Below are positions 1-11,858 of a DNA stretch of 64,000 bases, piece after piece. This DNA is from Tetradesmus obliquus (taxonomy: Eukaryota; Chlorophyta; Chlorophyceae; Sphaeropleales; Scenedesmaceae). A model generated the notes under the pieces. The model worked only from the letters and a program-made list of their open reading frames with translations, did no database searches and was not told the DNA's origin. Numbering within the stretch: the first letter of the stretch is position 1; each line of letters starts with the position of its first letter. The stretch lies in the NCBI GenBank assembly GCA_030272155.1, contig CP126192.1, positions 6,172,501 through 6,236,500 of the forward strand. Direction: 5' to 3'. The translations under genes and the position numbers were made by a program.

Positions 1-8
1 TGCAGTGC

Positions 9-1654
9 ATGCTGTGGCAGCAGCAGCAGCAGTACGCGACGGCGAGCGCGGCGCAGCCGCCACCGGAGGCCACGCCTGCAGGGCACGCTGCTATCGGCTG
101 GCGAGTAGGCGTGTTTTGGCCAGATGTGGGAGTCTATTACTACGGCCAGCTTGTTGCTTTCAATGCAGCAGATGGCAGCCACATCATTGTGTATGATGAT
201 GGTGAGCAGGAGAGCCTGCAGCTGCAGCTGGCGAGGCTGGATTGGGTGGCTGCAGCAGGCCCCGCGCATGCGGCCAGCGCAACAGCCCGCGACGCGCACG
301 CCGTGTACATGCAGCAGCGCGAGTTTGCGCTCGCGCGTAAGCAGCAGCAGCAGCTGCGCCGGCAGCAGCGGCTGCAGCAGGGTGCTGGCGGGCCGCACCA
401 GCAGCAGGCTGCTACAGAGATGGTGCTGCAGCTGCAGCAGCAGCTGCAGCAGGTCTATGCTGAGCTGCATCAGTTAGGCTGGCAGGAGGATATGCCAGTA
501 CCTCCGCTATACCAGCAGCAGTTGCAGCAGCTGGCAGCAGCGCGGGAGCAGCTAACCGCGCAGTCAGCAGCAGCAGTGGGTCACCCTCAGGCGCCCAGCC
601 CTCACATGAAGCAGGCAATGCAGCAAGCAGCGCAGCAGCTGCAGCCGCCAGCTGGCGAGGGTTTACCTGCAGCGCCTAAACCGCCGCCCGGGCCAAAACC
701 TGACGCGCCGAAGCAGGTGGACGTCATCTGCGGGTCAAACACCGGCACGTTTGACTGCCTGCGCATGCAAGTGTTGACCAGCACGGGTGGCCAGATTAGC
801 CCAACTGAGTTTGAGCGGCTCAGTGGCAAGGGTGCCAGCAAGAAATGGAAGTGCACAATCCGTGTGCGCAAGGCAAATGGGCTGCCGGGAATCACCATGG
901 GTGACTGGCTGCTGCAGATGGGCTACGACCAGCCGAAAGAGCCCCGTGCTGGCGGCAGCAGCAGCAAAGGCAGCAGCCTGAACGATATCCGCAAGCAGCA
1001 GGCCAGCCGCAAGGCTGCTGCTGCTGCTGCCGCTGCAGGCAGGGCGGCTGCAGAGCCCCCAAGGGGCGCGGCAGCAGCAGCAGCAGCGGGAGGGCCCGGT
1101 GTGAAGCCTGGCGAGGATGGCGGGCACACCATTGTGAGCGGCAGGGGTGTGTCGATGCACCGGGAGGGCTGCATGTGTGTGATCTGCAAGCAGGCGCGCC
1201 GCAAAGCTGCGCAGGAGGCAGGCATAACCCCAGCAGCACGCGACGCATACATCCCTCGCGCCGGCGAGGCAGGCGCGAGAGGAGGGTTTGGCGGCGCAGG
1301 GGGCGCCCGGGCAGCTGGCGTGGGTGGCAAGGGCGGGCCCACGCGCAGCGGATCCCTAGGGAAGGATGGCTTTGCAGGAAAGCTGGAGGAGCGGCGTGCA
1401 AGGCTGCCTGCGCTGCTGCTGGGCAAGCGCGCGTATGTACAGGCTGTGCCACACCTGGTACGTGGTGCTGCTGTGCACCAGCTGTGGCAGCTGCCTGAGA
1501 GCCGCTGCTACTCGGCCGAAGAGTGGGAGGCGAAGCAGCAGGGCGGCAACGGCAACGGCAGCACCAGCACGGGCGCTGCTGTTGCTGCTGCTGCTGCCGG
1601 TGCTGCTGGCGGTGCGTCATCTGAATGGCAGCAGCCCGCTGTATCAGGCGGTGA

Positions 1655-1703
<49 letters not shown>

Positions 1704-2871
1704 GGTAGCCGGCCAGGCACCCCCAGCCTCAGTAGCCGCCCTGCCACCCCAGCGCCAGCAGGTGCCGAGGCGGGCGACGAGGCAACCAGCAGCAGCGCAG
1801 CCGACGCGCAGAACCAGAACCAGGGCGCGCAGGCCGGCCAGCAGCAGCAGCAGCAGCAGGGTGACAAGCCGCAGCGTGGCAGCCGCACGCAGACGTGGCG
1901 TGAGAAGCTGCGGGTGTGCCAGGCGCTTGAGCCGAAGCGCATCACGTTTGGCAAGAGCGGAATCCACGGCTGGGGCATCTTTGCGCGGCGGCCGATTGCG
2001 CAGGACAGCATGGTGACTGAGTTCAGGGGGCAGCTGGTGCGCTGCATCCTGGCTGATGTGCGGGAGGTGGCATACAGGAAGCAGGTGCGGGGCCAGGATC
2101 ATCTCAATGATTGAGAAGATAAGCACCATCATTGGTGGCTTGACATGTGTGCGTTTTTGCAGTTGAGGCAGCTGCTGTGGCGTGCGCGTCCCAGGGACGA
2201 CACGAGGTGTGCAGTGTTGTATGCTGCGCCACCTGACTTGCAGGGAGCTTCAGCCTCCTCAAGTGTATTAGCTGCCTGACCGTGCAATGCTGCTGGCATC
2301 AAGTGCTGCTGCGAGCTTTGCTGCTTGTCTGCATGTGTGAAAAAGCAGCCGCAATGTCTGCGGTTACTGCCACTCCCACCTCGTCTATAATGCTGCCTGC
2401 TTGCATGCTTGCTACGCGTCGCACCTGTGATGTGAACCTGCCTGCTGCCTGCCGCCTCTCTTACCTGCTGTCCCCGCCAGGCACGCGACTGGCCCCTTTA
2501 GCTTCTATTTTATCACCTTGCTGCAGAAATTAACACATGTTGCTCACAGTTGATCTCTGTTGAACCTGCTGCTGGCTTTGACCTGTCATTTCCAGGCGCG
2601 CGACTGCTACATGTTCCACGCCAGCGACGACACCGTCATTGACAACACCGGCCTGGGCAACTACTCCCGCTTCACCAACCACTGCTGCGCGCCCTGCCTC
2701 TACGCTAAGCCGCTGGAGCTGGGGGGCGACCTGCACCTGTGCTTCTTTGCCAAGACAGACATCAAGGCAGGGCAGGAGCTGACGTTTGACTACAGGTTCA
2801 AGGAGGAAGACAGCGACAGCAAGGTGCTGTGCCAGTGCGGCGCGCCGGCCTGCAAGGGCACACTGAACTAG
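9..2871 (+). CDS. SAND/SET-domain histone lysine methyltransferase (possibly 5' partial)
   Basis: Exons 9-2084 and 2596-2871 join in phase 0 across a 511-base intron (CAG/GTGCGG ... TTCCAG), giving 783 residues from the first ATG. The frame stays open to the window edge, so the N-terminus may lie outside. Residues about 28-75 resemble a Tudor-like fold (GWRVGVFWPD ... VYDDGEQES). Residues about 238-310 are a SAND domain, a DNA/chromatin-binding module. A small Cys-rich motif (HREGCMCVICKQARRK) starts at residue 384. The SET domain runs from about residue 643 (GIHGWGIFARRP) into exon 2 (DCYMF, NYSRFTNH, ELTFDYRF) and ends with post-SET cysteines (CQCGAPAC) before the stop. A C-terminal SET plus post-SET is typical of trithorax/Set1-class H3K4 methyltransferases, which use SAM in the nucleus; the H3K4 assignment is inference. 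The usual NHSCxPN motif reads NHCCAPC. Long Gln and Ala runs fill the linkers. Confidence 0.85.
1657..1701 (+). repeat. (CTG)15 microsatellite inside SET gene coding region
   Basis: Fifteen perfect CTG units, read in frame as GCT codons and therefore as a poly-Ala run in the linker between the Cys-rich motif and the SET domain. Length polymorphism is likely. Confidence 0.95.
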
Positions 2872-3665
2872 GTTTGGAAGCCAGTTTGGGTGGCTTGTAG
2901 GCGGAGTTGAGGAGGTGCCTGCTGGTTGTGTGAGACAGAGCAGCGCATGCGCTGCTGTGTGGGGCCTGGCTGCTGCGGCAGCATACAGGTCACCTGAGGC
3001 GAATGATGGCGTGAAGTGCCTGTTAATGCCAGTTTCAGTGCCGTGGTGTGTGAAGTGTGTGTGCTGCTTGGCAGCAGCTGCCAGCCATTGTGTGTTGAAT
3101 CGTATTTGGCCCTGTGATATGTAGTGTGCTTGGGATTTGTGCATGCGCCCGCTGTTTGTGCTGGTGGATGCCAGGCTGTACGCGATTGGTCAGCAGTTGT
3201 CAGGGATGACCTGTGTCAGCCTGTGCGACACTCCAACAGATTGGTGGAGGAGCCACGTCGAGTTCATCTGTTGCAGTAAATTTTCGTGAGCTGTTACGCT
3301 GGCCAGTGGCGATAGCTCTGTTCTGTTTCGACCGTTGACTCCGACACGCCATGGCACCCATCTGGGCTGCAGAAGCACTCAGAGGAATCCTTCCGTGGTT
3401 CAGTTGATCCTTCAGACTCCATGCGGGATTCTGGTGGCGGAACTTGCTGCAAGCACGTGGAAGTTCAGCAGGCTACTTCATCACATGCGGCACGGGATGT
3501 CATATCACTCAAGAGTGAGAGCGTGCGCACGTCTCCCTCGGCCTGTACAAAGCAAGGGAGCAGCTGCGTCGCTCGATATGAAAGCATGCACGTTTCTTGA
3601 AGCTTTGTCGACGATCTCAGTCACTTCCCACCCTTGAGCGCGCTTGCTTTCTTACTCGCAACTAC
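2872..3665. other. Spacer between SET gene and citrate synthase
   Basis: It should hold the 3' UTR of the SET gene and the promoter/5' UTR of citrate synthase. Short open frames occur but none has recognisable content. I see no convincing TATA box, repeat or RNA gene. Confidence 0.6.
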
Positions 3666-6600
3666 ATGGTCACAACTGCAATCATCCAGGCCACTGGGGC
3701 CTTCTTTAGACATGGTGGTGGTTCCTTTGGTGCCGCTGGGCAGCTGGGTGCTGCACTGGCTTCTGGTGGGCAGCGCTACTTCAGCTCGATCCCTGCTACG
3801 TCTGAGCTGAAAGCGGTGTTGGCACAGAAGATTCCAAAGGAGCAGGTGATCACCCAGCCCTTGCCCTGGCACGTAGCGCAACCCTCGGGCAGTGCAAGTT
3901 TGACGCAGCCACTGACGCCCGTGACGCCCGCAGGCGCGCTTGAAGACCATCAAGCAGCAGCTGGGCAGCAAAAGCTTGGGAGACGTCACTGTGGACATGT
4001 GCATTGGTGGCATGCGTGGCATCCCGGTGAGTGCCCACAACGTTGACGCGCATGACAGCGCTCACCACCCCGCTGGCATGCTTAGTACAATCGTCTTGTA
4101 AAGGCTCATATAATTGACGCTCAAACAGCGCCTCAGACAGCTCTGTGTGTTCAGCCGGGACCAGGGTTTGATCAGTGCACGTGAATTTTCTTGGAGCGGG
4201 CACTGGACGGCGTGCAGCGTATTGAAACCAATATTACCTAGGTTTTGGCTGTGCTGCAGGGCATGCTGTGGGAGACCTCACTGCTGGATGCCGAGGAGGG
4301 TATTCGGTTCAGGGGCTACAGCATCCCCGAGCTTCAGGTGAGTTACAGCTCGTGCTTGGGGTCCAACAACGTGCATTGCATAACAAACCTAGCAATGGGC
4401 CGCAGCTGTACTTCACAGCTTGCCTGAGTTCGACGAACGGCTGTGGTACTGCTGCATGCTGCTGGTTACTGCTCACACCCGCGTCTGCTGTACTGCCTGT
4501 TTTGCTGCTGCAGGCTGCGCTGCCAGCTGCTGTTGAGGGTGGCGAGCCTCTTCCCGAGGGCCTGCTGTGGCTGCTGCTGACTGGAGAGGTGCGGGAGCCC
4601 TTGCAGGACAAGCAGCAACAGCTTGCAGGAGCTGCTGCCATGCAATCAGGCTTGCGTGGCCATTGTGCAGGACAGATACAACTGGAAGATGAGCTGCAGC
4701 TGGCGTCGACATGTTGTGCGGCACCATGCAGCAGCAGCAGCATGCATTTTTAGACGTGTGCAATCCATGTGAGGTCATCTTGTCAAGCTGGCGGCTGGCA
4801 AGTGTTTGCTGAGCTTGCAGTAGCAACTCGCCAACCACCACACCGCTCTCACATACACCTTGCTGCTGCTGCTGCTGCAGGTGCCCAACAAGGCACAGGT
4901 CAAGTCTGTCACGGAGGACCTGCGCCGCCGCAGCGCGGTGCCGCCCCACATCAAGGCGCTGCTGGAGGCGCTGCCTGTTGACACACACCCCATGACGCAG
5001 CTGGTCACTCTGGTCAGCGCCATGCAGGTGCGTGCTGGCCTTAGCCATGCAGTGTGTTGTGCACATGGGTGTGTTGGTGGGTTGCATCTAGCAAGCAAAC
5101 AATAGCAGCACATCCCAGGTGTGTCAGCGCAATGGCTTGCATGCTGTAGCAAGCAGCGTTTCTGCCTGTTACAACCCACCACACGCAGCCCTGCAGCCAT
5201 CGCACCCTCCGGCGTGCCGCCCAGCAACCACCTACCCTCGCTCATGTTCCGTCTCCTCCTGCATCACACACAGCCTGCTTTCATGCCTCCAAATTGGATC
5301 CAACGCTTTAGTCAACACAGCAGCCACATTCACCCTTGCATACCCACCCTCCCTTGCCCCACCCCCACACCCCACACCCTGCAGACCGAGTCTGAGTTTG
5401 CCAAGGCCTATGCCAGCGGCATTGACAAGTACTGCATGTTTCGCGCACTCAACCCTCCCCACTCCTGTCCTGCTGCTGCACTCCCTCGCAGACCGAGTCC
5501 GAGTTTGCCAAGGCGTACGCCAGCGGCATCCACAAGTCCAAGTACTGGGAGCCCTACTACGAGGACACCATGAACCTGCTGGCGCGCCTGCCCACAGTGG
5601 CCGCCATGATCTACCGCCGCACCTACGCGGGCGGCAACTACATCGCGCCAGACCCCAAGCTGGACTGGGCGGGTAATCTGGCCCACATGATGGGCTTTGA
5701 TGACACCAGCGCGCTGGAGCTGATGCGGCTGTACCAGACCATCCACAGGTGGGCGGGTGTGGGCTGCAGTGTGTTACTTTGCTACATGCGTCGTGTTGAC
5801 CATGGTGTTGCTGTGGCTGATTCGCAGTCCCCATGAGCCTGCTCGTGCCTCAAGCAGCATTCACCAGGACTGATGCATCACCTGCTGCTACAACACCCCC
5901 TCACCTGCTGCTGCTGCTGCCGCTGCTGCTGCCGTCCATCCCCGCAGCGACCACGAGGGCGGCAACGTGTCAGCGCACACCACGCACCTGGTGGGCAGCG
6001 CGCTCACCGACCCCTACCTGTCCTTTGCCGCGGGCATGTGTGGGCTGGCTGGCCCGCTGCACGGCCTGGCCAACCAGGAGGTGCTGCGCTGGATCCTGGA
6101 CGTGAAGGCAGACGTGAGTTGGCTGCTGCAGTGCACATGCTACCAAGCTGGAAGGAGTTTGTGTGCTGTGCGTAATGAGGCTGCCTTTGTGTGTTAGGAC
6201 AACAACAGCCTGCCAAATTGAGCAACGCTTTGGCGCTCCAGCTAGCCAGCAAAGCTGTGTGCCACCGCATCCCTTCTTCAATTGAGCTGCCAGACCATCT
6301 GACGCTTTCCCCGCTGCTGCTGCTGCTGCTGCTGGTCTCCTCCTCCTCGGCCTCATTTCCTTCACCACTGCAGGTGGGCGATTCTCCCAGCAAGGAGCAG
6401 CTGACCAAGTACGTGCAGGGCACGCTCAAGAGCGGGCGCGTGGTGCCCGGCTACGGCCACGCAGTGCTGCGCAAGACAGACCCACGCTACACCTGCCAGG
6501 TGAGGGGCTGCTGCAGGGCTGCTGCTGTGCAATGGTCACTGCTGTTGCTGGTTTGCAGGCTGGCTGGCTGGTTTTGCACACTGTCTTCTATGCCTGGCTG

Positions 6601-7068
6601 CTGCTTGTTTTTGCTTCAAGCTGCACATCTGTTGAGGCGAGCGCGTGCCGCGCTGCTCCTAGCCCCTGCCGTGCTCTGACAAACGCCCTCTCTGCTCCTC
6701 TGCTCACTCTGCTCACTCTACTCCCTCTCTCCCTTCCCTTGCAGCGTGAGTTTGCGCTGAAGCACCTGCCGCACGACCCGCTCTTCCAGCTGGTGAGCCA
6801 GCTCTACGAGGTGGTGCCCCCCGTGCTGCTGGCCACAGGCAAGGTGAAGAACCCCTGGCCGAATGTGGACGCACATAGCGGCGTGCTGCTGCAGTACTAC
6901 GGCATGCGCGAGGAGAACTTCTACACGGTGCTGTTTGGCGTGAGCAGGGCCATTGGTGTGCTGGCTCAGGGCGTGTGGAGCAGGGCCCTTGGCCTGCCCA
7001 TTGAGCGGCCCAAGAGCCTCACAATGGAGGTAATCGAGAAGAAATTTGGCTTCTCGCCCGCCAAGTGA
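3666..7068 (+). CDS. Citrate synthase, mitochondrial
   Basis: Nine exons: 3666-3845, 3934-4026, 4260-4337, 4514-4588, 4881-5027, 5492-5748, 5948-6113, 6374-6499, 6745-7068. All phases agree and give 481 residues, the normal size for eukaryotic type I citrate synthase. It condenses acetyl-CoA and oxaloacetate to citrate in the TCA cycle. The first 40 or so residues are basic, Ala/Gly/Phe-rich and lack acids, fitting a mitochondrial transit peptide. Family landmarks are [37 protein letters not shown] and the catalytic set His315 (PLHGLANQE), His361 ([16 protein letters not shown]) and Asp416 (NVDAHSG). The ATG at 3666 is chosen because it heads the transit peptide; the frame upstream has no better ATG. 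Intron 5 carries a decayed copy of the exon 6 start. Confidence 0.95.
5381..5431 (+). repeat. Echo of citrate synthase exon 6 start inside intron 5
   Basis: About 50 bases starting GCAGACCGAGTCTGAG nearly match the acceptor and first codons of exon 6 at 5488-5538. The copy lacks the codons for Ser-Lys before Tyr and continues into unrelated sequence. Splicing to this upstream AG would shift the frame relative to exon 6, so it is a decoy acceptor or an old tandem duplication. Confidence 0.85.
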
Positions 7069-10000
7069 AGCTAGGAACTGCTGCTGGCTGACTTTAGTGG
7101 GTTTTGCGGTGGCTTCTCGCCTGCCAGATAGAGCTGTTGAGTTGCTGCAAGCTAGCTGAGTCGGCAGGGTTTGCAGGTGGAGTTGGGTTGTGCCAGATGC
7201 TTGCTGCTGCTGCTTGCAGCTGTGAGGCATGAGGTGTAGCAGCAAGGAAAGTGCTGCTGCTGGCGTTGAGGTTGGCAGTCTGCACTGTCATGCAGTGTGT
7301 TGCTGCCTGAGCAGCGGCTCAGGTGACTGTACAGGTTCTTGGCACGCATCTGTTCTCAGAGCGTGTTTGACCAAGTGCAAATCGGCGGTGGCTGCTGCAG
7401 CGCTGCCATGCACGTGCATTGGTATGGTATCCATGTGGGCCTTGGAACTGCTCCCATGTGCAGGAGCAAGCAGTCCGGAAGGAAAGCATAGAATGAAGAG
7501 TGAAGGAACCGGGGGCTCTGCAGAACTCAGCAAGAGTTCTTTTGCAGGAATGGGTTGTGTGGTTTCCGCATTGAGGAGACACTTGGATATGCGAGCTTCT
7601 GATGCACCGCGTCGAGCTGCAGCTGCATGTTGCCACCAGCAGCTGAATGTTGTTGCAGTTGAAGCTGCACCTCTGCGTGGGTACATAGCATCAGCGCTTG
7701 CTTCTGTTGTTCCACTGTGCATGCTGAGCACAGAAAGGGATGAGTGTCAGGTTGGTGGTGAAGGCGGCTGTCGAATAAACAACAAACAGCCTTGTGCAGC
7801 CGCATTCTTGTACGGTGTTGTGCCACTCTTGGCTCCAGGTTTGTGTTTGCATTGTACGTACAGCCGCCACCACCACCTTCTGCTTTCAAGGCCAGGATAG
7901 ACCCCCAGAATCCTTGCAGCTAGTGCTGTGCTTGCTGGTGCAGAGGTCATGTATTGTACAGCCGCAGTTGCTGAAGTGAGAGAGGCCAGGCGCAACTCGC
8001 CTGGCACCCCTTCAGCAGCTGGTTGGAGGCTGTTCCACACCACAACTGGTGCACTGAACCATGCTGACGCATCGCGCATGTTGATTGGACTCGCTGGTTC
8101 TGTTGAGACTGTCACAGAGCAGCACAGCACCAGGGCCTCAGGGCTTCTAAACCTGCTGTCTATTTGACTGTGTTGGTAGCCTTTCTCATGCTGCAGTGCT
8201 GTGTGATTGAGACTATATGCCTCGCAAAGGAGGCTTGCATTTGCTTTGGTTGTTATGCAAGCGGCTCTCGCCCTGCACCACCAACACACAGAGCATGATG
8301 TGTGTGCAGGGCAGAGGCGGATCCGCTGAGTTGGTGGTGTGTGTCGGAGTATCGCGCATCGCACGTCGCAAAATCGACTCTTCCTAGCGTTGCTATGTGA
8401 TGTCGAGTGCAGGCAATCGCTGGGGTTTTGGCGCGAAGTCAAAAACCCTGGCCGCCAGCAGGAGCATAGCACTCCTAGCAGGCGGCCGGGGCGTCGTTCA
8501 GCAGGGAAAAAACATACATGCTTCTGTTTCGGGGCCGCAGCATGGTGTCGAGCGTTGCTGCTGGCTGGCATTTGTGTATCTTGCTCCGGCTTGGGCAGCT
8601 GGGGAGCTTCCGGGTGCACCTGCCTTGTTCACAGCAAGAAAGAAGTTGAAAGTTCACATCAGAGTTCTCGCTGTGAGCTTCGAACTTCCTGGTGTGAAAA
8701 AGCGGGGCAGCTGTGCCCCCTGGCAGCATCCACCATCACGTTTGGGAGAACTTTTCCATCATGGTTTGCAGAGGTGTGCAAAACAGGACAGCATCACAGT
8801 TTGCAGTTGTGTTGTGTGCATTCGAGATTTGCTTGTGCTTCGGCAAGCGTCGGGCATGCGGGTTATTGGGAGCTGATCGCAGTAGGACGTCACATTGCAT
8901 GGGTTGCAGGTCAAAAGGTAGGATTATGCTCGTCAATCCGGCTGATTGGCCGCTTTGGGGCTAGGCTGGGTGTAGGCTAGGCACCAAACACAGCAGTACA
9001 CGCTGATGTGAGCTGGGTGCCATACACAGCAGCACGTATCGGTGGTAGATGGCAGGTTGCAGGCAGCGGCGGTGTGGTGGTGTGTGGTGTGCGCGGTGCT
9101 GGCATGTGTGCCCGCGTGCTTGCTTTGCAGGCTGAGTGGCGTTGACAGATGCCGAATGTATAGTATACTTGATGCATGGGCTGATCTGCTGGCCTGCCAC
9201 CACGGGCACTGATATGGATGTTTGGGATCCTGGTCCACTTGGTCAGTTTCTTACAGCAGGAATCACTGCTGCGCGATTCGCAGAGGGCCATGGGCGCTTT
9301 TGCCAAGTGCCGCAGCAGGTGTTTAAATGTCGGTTTAGTCCGCCACTCGTTAGCGTGCAGTGTGTGACAGCAGGGGTTAGTGTGCGTACCACGTGTGTTT
9401 TAGCCGCTCGGAAAGCGAGCACTTGAGAGTGTAGCATCGATACAACTGGCGCAGGCTTTGCCTTGCCTGCTCAGGGCCACTCTCAGCCACTTCCCTTTGT
9501 GTGTCGACTGCAGCGTGCTTTGACCATTGTAGGTGAAATTGTAGTTGAATCAAGTACGTGATGGATGCAGCCATCACAGCCAATGCAGTTTCATTCATCA
9601 GGGCAAAGCACCGCATTCATTGCAGCCGCCGCACAGGTGGCGGTGAACAGGACTTGTTTGCATTGCAAGATGCACTAGGCACGGCATCCAACCGATTGCC
9701 GCGGGCTATGCTAGTAGCTCGTGGACAGCTGCGCGCCTTTGTTGTTTGCGCTGCAAATGACAGGGCGCCGATCCTGTTCATTTTTGTCAAGTTTCCATGA
9801 TTGCGAGCCAACCATTCAAGCTTGGTTGAATGAACATACCGTGGGTGCCGTGTTTGGGCATCAAGCAGTTGTGCTGCTGCTCAGCCGGTTGCTAAGGCTA
9901 GGCCCCTGCTGTGCGTTTGACTTCAGCCGTGTGACGGCGGCTGTGTTTGTATCATAGTGCTGCCTGTTTGCAAGGCATGCATGCCCAGCAGTTGATGTGA

Positions 10001-10770
10001 CGTGCTCACTGCACAGGCACGACACACTGATGACGGTGGTTTGTTGACAGGAGAGCAATCGATTGCTGCGCTCTCGAGTCGCCAGACCTGGCACATGCTT
10101 CAGAGCACCGGCCATCAGTTACAATGATTGTAACTCTCCTCAAGGCGCCTGTGTACTGTGCAGTCACTGGCATGGCGGTCATTGCAACTCTTGCAACACA
10201 GCCCTCTGTTCTTGAGGAGGTCCCTGTGCAGTCTTGCTACGAGCCTGACAAGCAAAAGGAGAAGACCAAAACTGTTGATTGTGTCACACGCTCCTTACAA
10301 ATCACACAACGTCAACAGCACTTCCCTATACTGTATGTAGGGCGCGCCCCGACCTGACGTGGCAGCACAGTGCGGCAACAATGCAGGCTGTGCGCAGTGC
10401 ACAGGGCAACCTGCTGCCAAGCAGCCAAACCTGTTCCAGCCTGGTGCAACTGCACCAGATCGGCAGCAGCTGCGCGGCGCGCCAAAGAGCTCTCGACACC
10501 TGCCATCTCACCACGCTCAAAAGGGGTGCAAAACGTTTTCACCCTGTTCACCACACGCTGCAAAGCCTCACTCGTCTCTCGCTTGCCTCTGCGCCAAAAC
10601 AGCGCAGCACTTGTCTCTCAACCGTTACAGCACATGCCAGTCGTTGGCAGCACATCTCTGCCTCACCCACAGCAGCTGCTGCTTTCTACTGCACCCTCCC
10701 AGCCTAGCCGCCGCCACTGCATCCACTGCGCACAGGTGCTCACAGCACTCAACGCGGCTGCTGCTTCCCA
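7069..10770. other. 3.7 kb with no supported gene
   Basis: It holds the 3' ends of two convergent genes (citrate synthase and the sterol dehydrogenase) plus spacer. The longest open frame (minus strand, 7747-8619) has random-looking composition rich in Cys, Ser, Arg and His, with no family motif and no plausible splice partners. Near 8970-9050 a short block with a CACAGCAG core is imperfectly duplicated. No tRNA, transposon end or long terminal repeat is evident. Confidence 0.6.
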
Positions 10771-11807
10771 CTACTGCACCTTCCCAGCCTTAGCGGCTGC
10801 TGGCACATCCGCGTTGCGCAGGTGCTCAAAGTGCGCCACCGTGCGCTGTATGCCCTCCTGCAAAGGCACCCCTGGCACATAGCCCAGCAGCTTCTTCGCC
10901 TTCTCGCAGCTGAATGCGCGCTGCCGGGTCACAATGCGCACTCGGAACACCGTGAAGTCAGTGGACAGCTCCTTGATTGGCTTGAGCAGCGGCCGAATAA
11001 CGTACTCAAACAGCATTGCAATGCACAGGATGAGCAGCAGTGGCAGCTTGATGTGGGGCCGCGCATAGCCCAGGCCCTGCAGCATGTCTCCGGTGAAGGT
11101 CCAGAAGGGGATGGGCTCCTGGTTGGTGATGAACAGGGCTTGGCCGGCAAGGGGCGAGCCGATTGCCAGCTTGTCCGCAGCCTGCGGGCAGAGCAGGGGT
11201 GGGGAAGAGGGGCGGAGGAGATTAGGTGCTGTTTGGATGGGGTGATGAGCGCAGTGCTTCCTGGTGTTGCTTGACCCCCTTTCGGCGCATCGGGGGTGCA
11301 GCCGGTTAAAGGGCAGAACGATCTCCCATGCAGATGCTGTCAGGGGCTAGGAGGTACAGCAGTGAACAACGAGGCCTCATGCTGCAGGCAGCGGGGCCGA
11401 TTGCCAGCTGGTCACCATCCTGTGGCGCTAGCGCAGCACAAATAACAACGTAAATCGTCACAAAGCTTTGACGACTGACACTGTCACTCCGCAACTACAG
11501 AGCGCTCACAGTGTATGAACAACAACATGCGTGGCATCCAGCAAGCCTAACCCAGCCTGGCACCAGCCGCACGCCGCCACCCACCAGCACATGCGCCTGC
11601 GCCACGTTGCCCACGTATGTGAAGTCCCACACATTCTTGCCGTTGCCAATGATGTACTTCATCTTGCCTGCCTTGGCCTGGCGCACAAACGTGGGCACCA
11701 TCACAGTGTCACCCTCGCCAAAGATTCCGGAGGGGCGCAGCGCCACCACCGCCAAGCTGGGACTGTTGGCAGCTAGCACCAGCTGCTCACCCTTCACCTT
11801 GGTCTCT

Positions 11808-11858
<51 letters not shown>

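Noticed and set aside
892..2132. Long minus-strand frames opposite the SET gene (up to 242 codons)
   Set aside because: They are shadows of GC- and CAG-rich coding sequence on the plus strand, consisting of Cys/Ser/Leu runs from the repeats.
7747..8619. 290-codon open frame on the minus strand
   Set aside because: Residue composition is random-looking (Cys, His, Arg, Ser), no motif, no splice context, and codon use unlike the real genes nearby.
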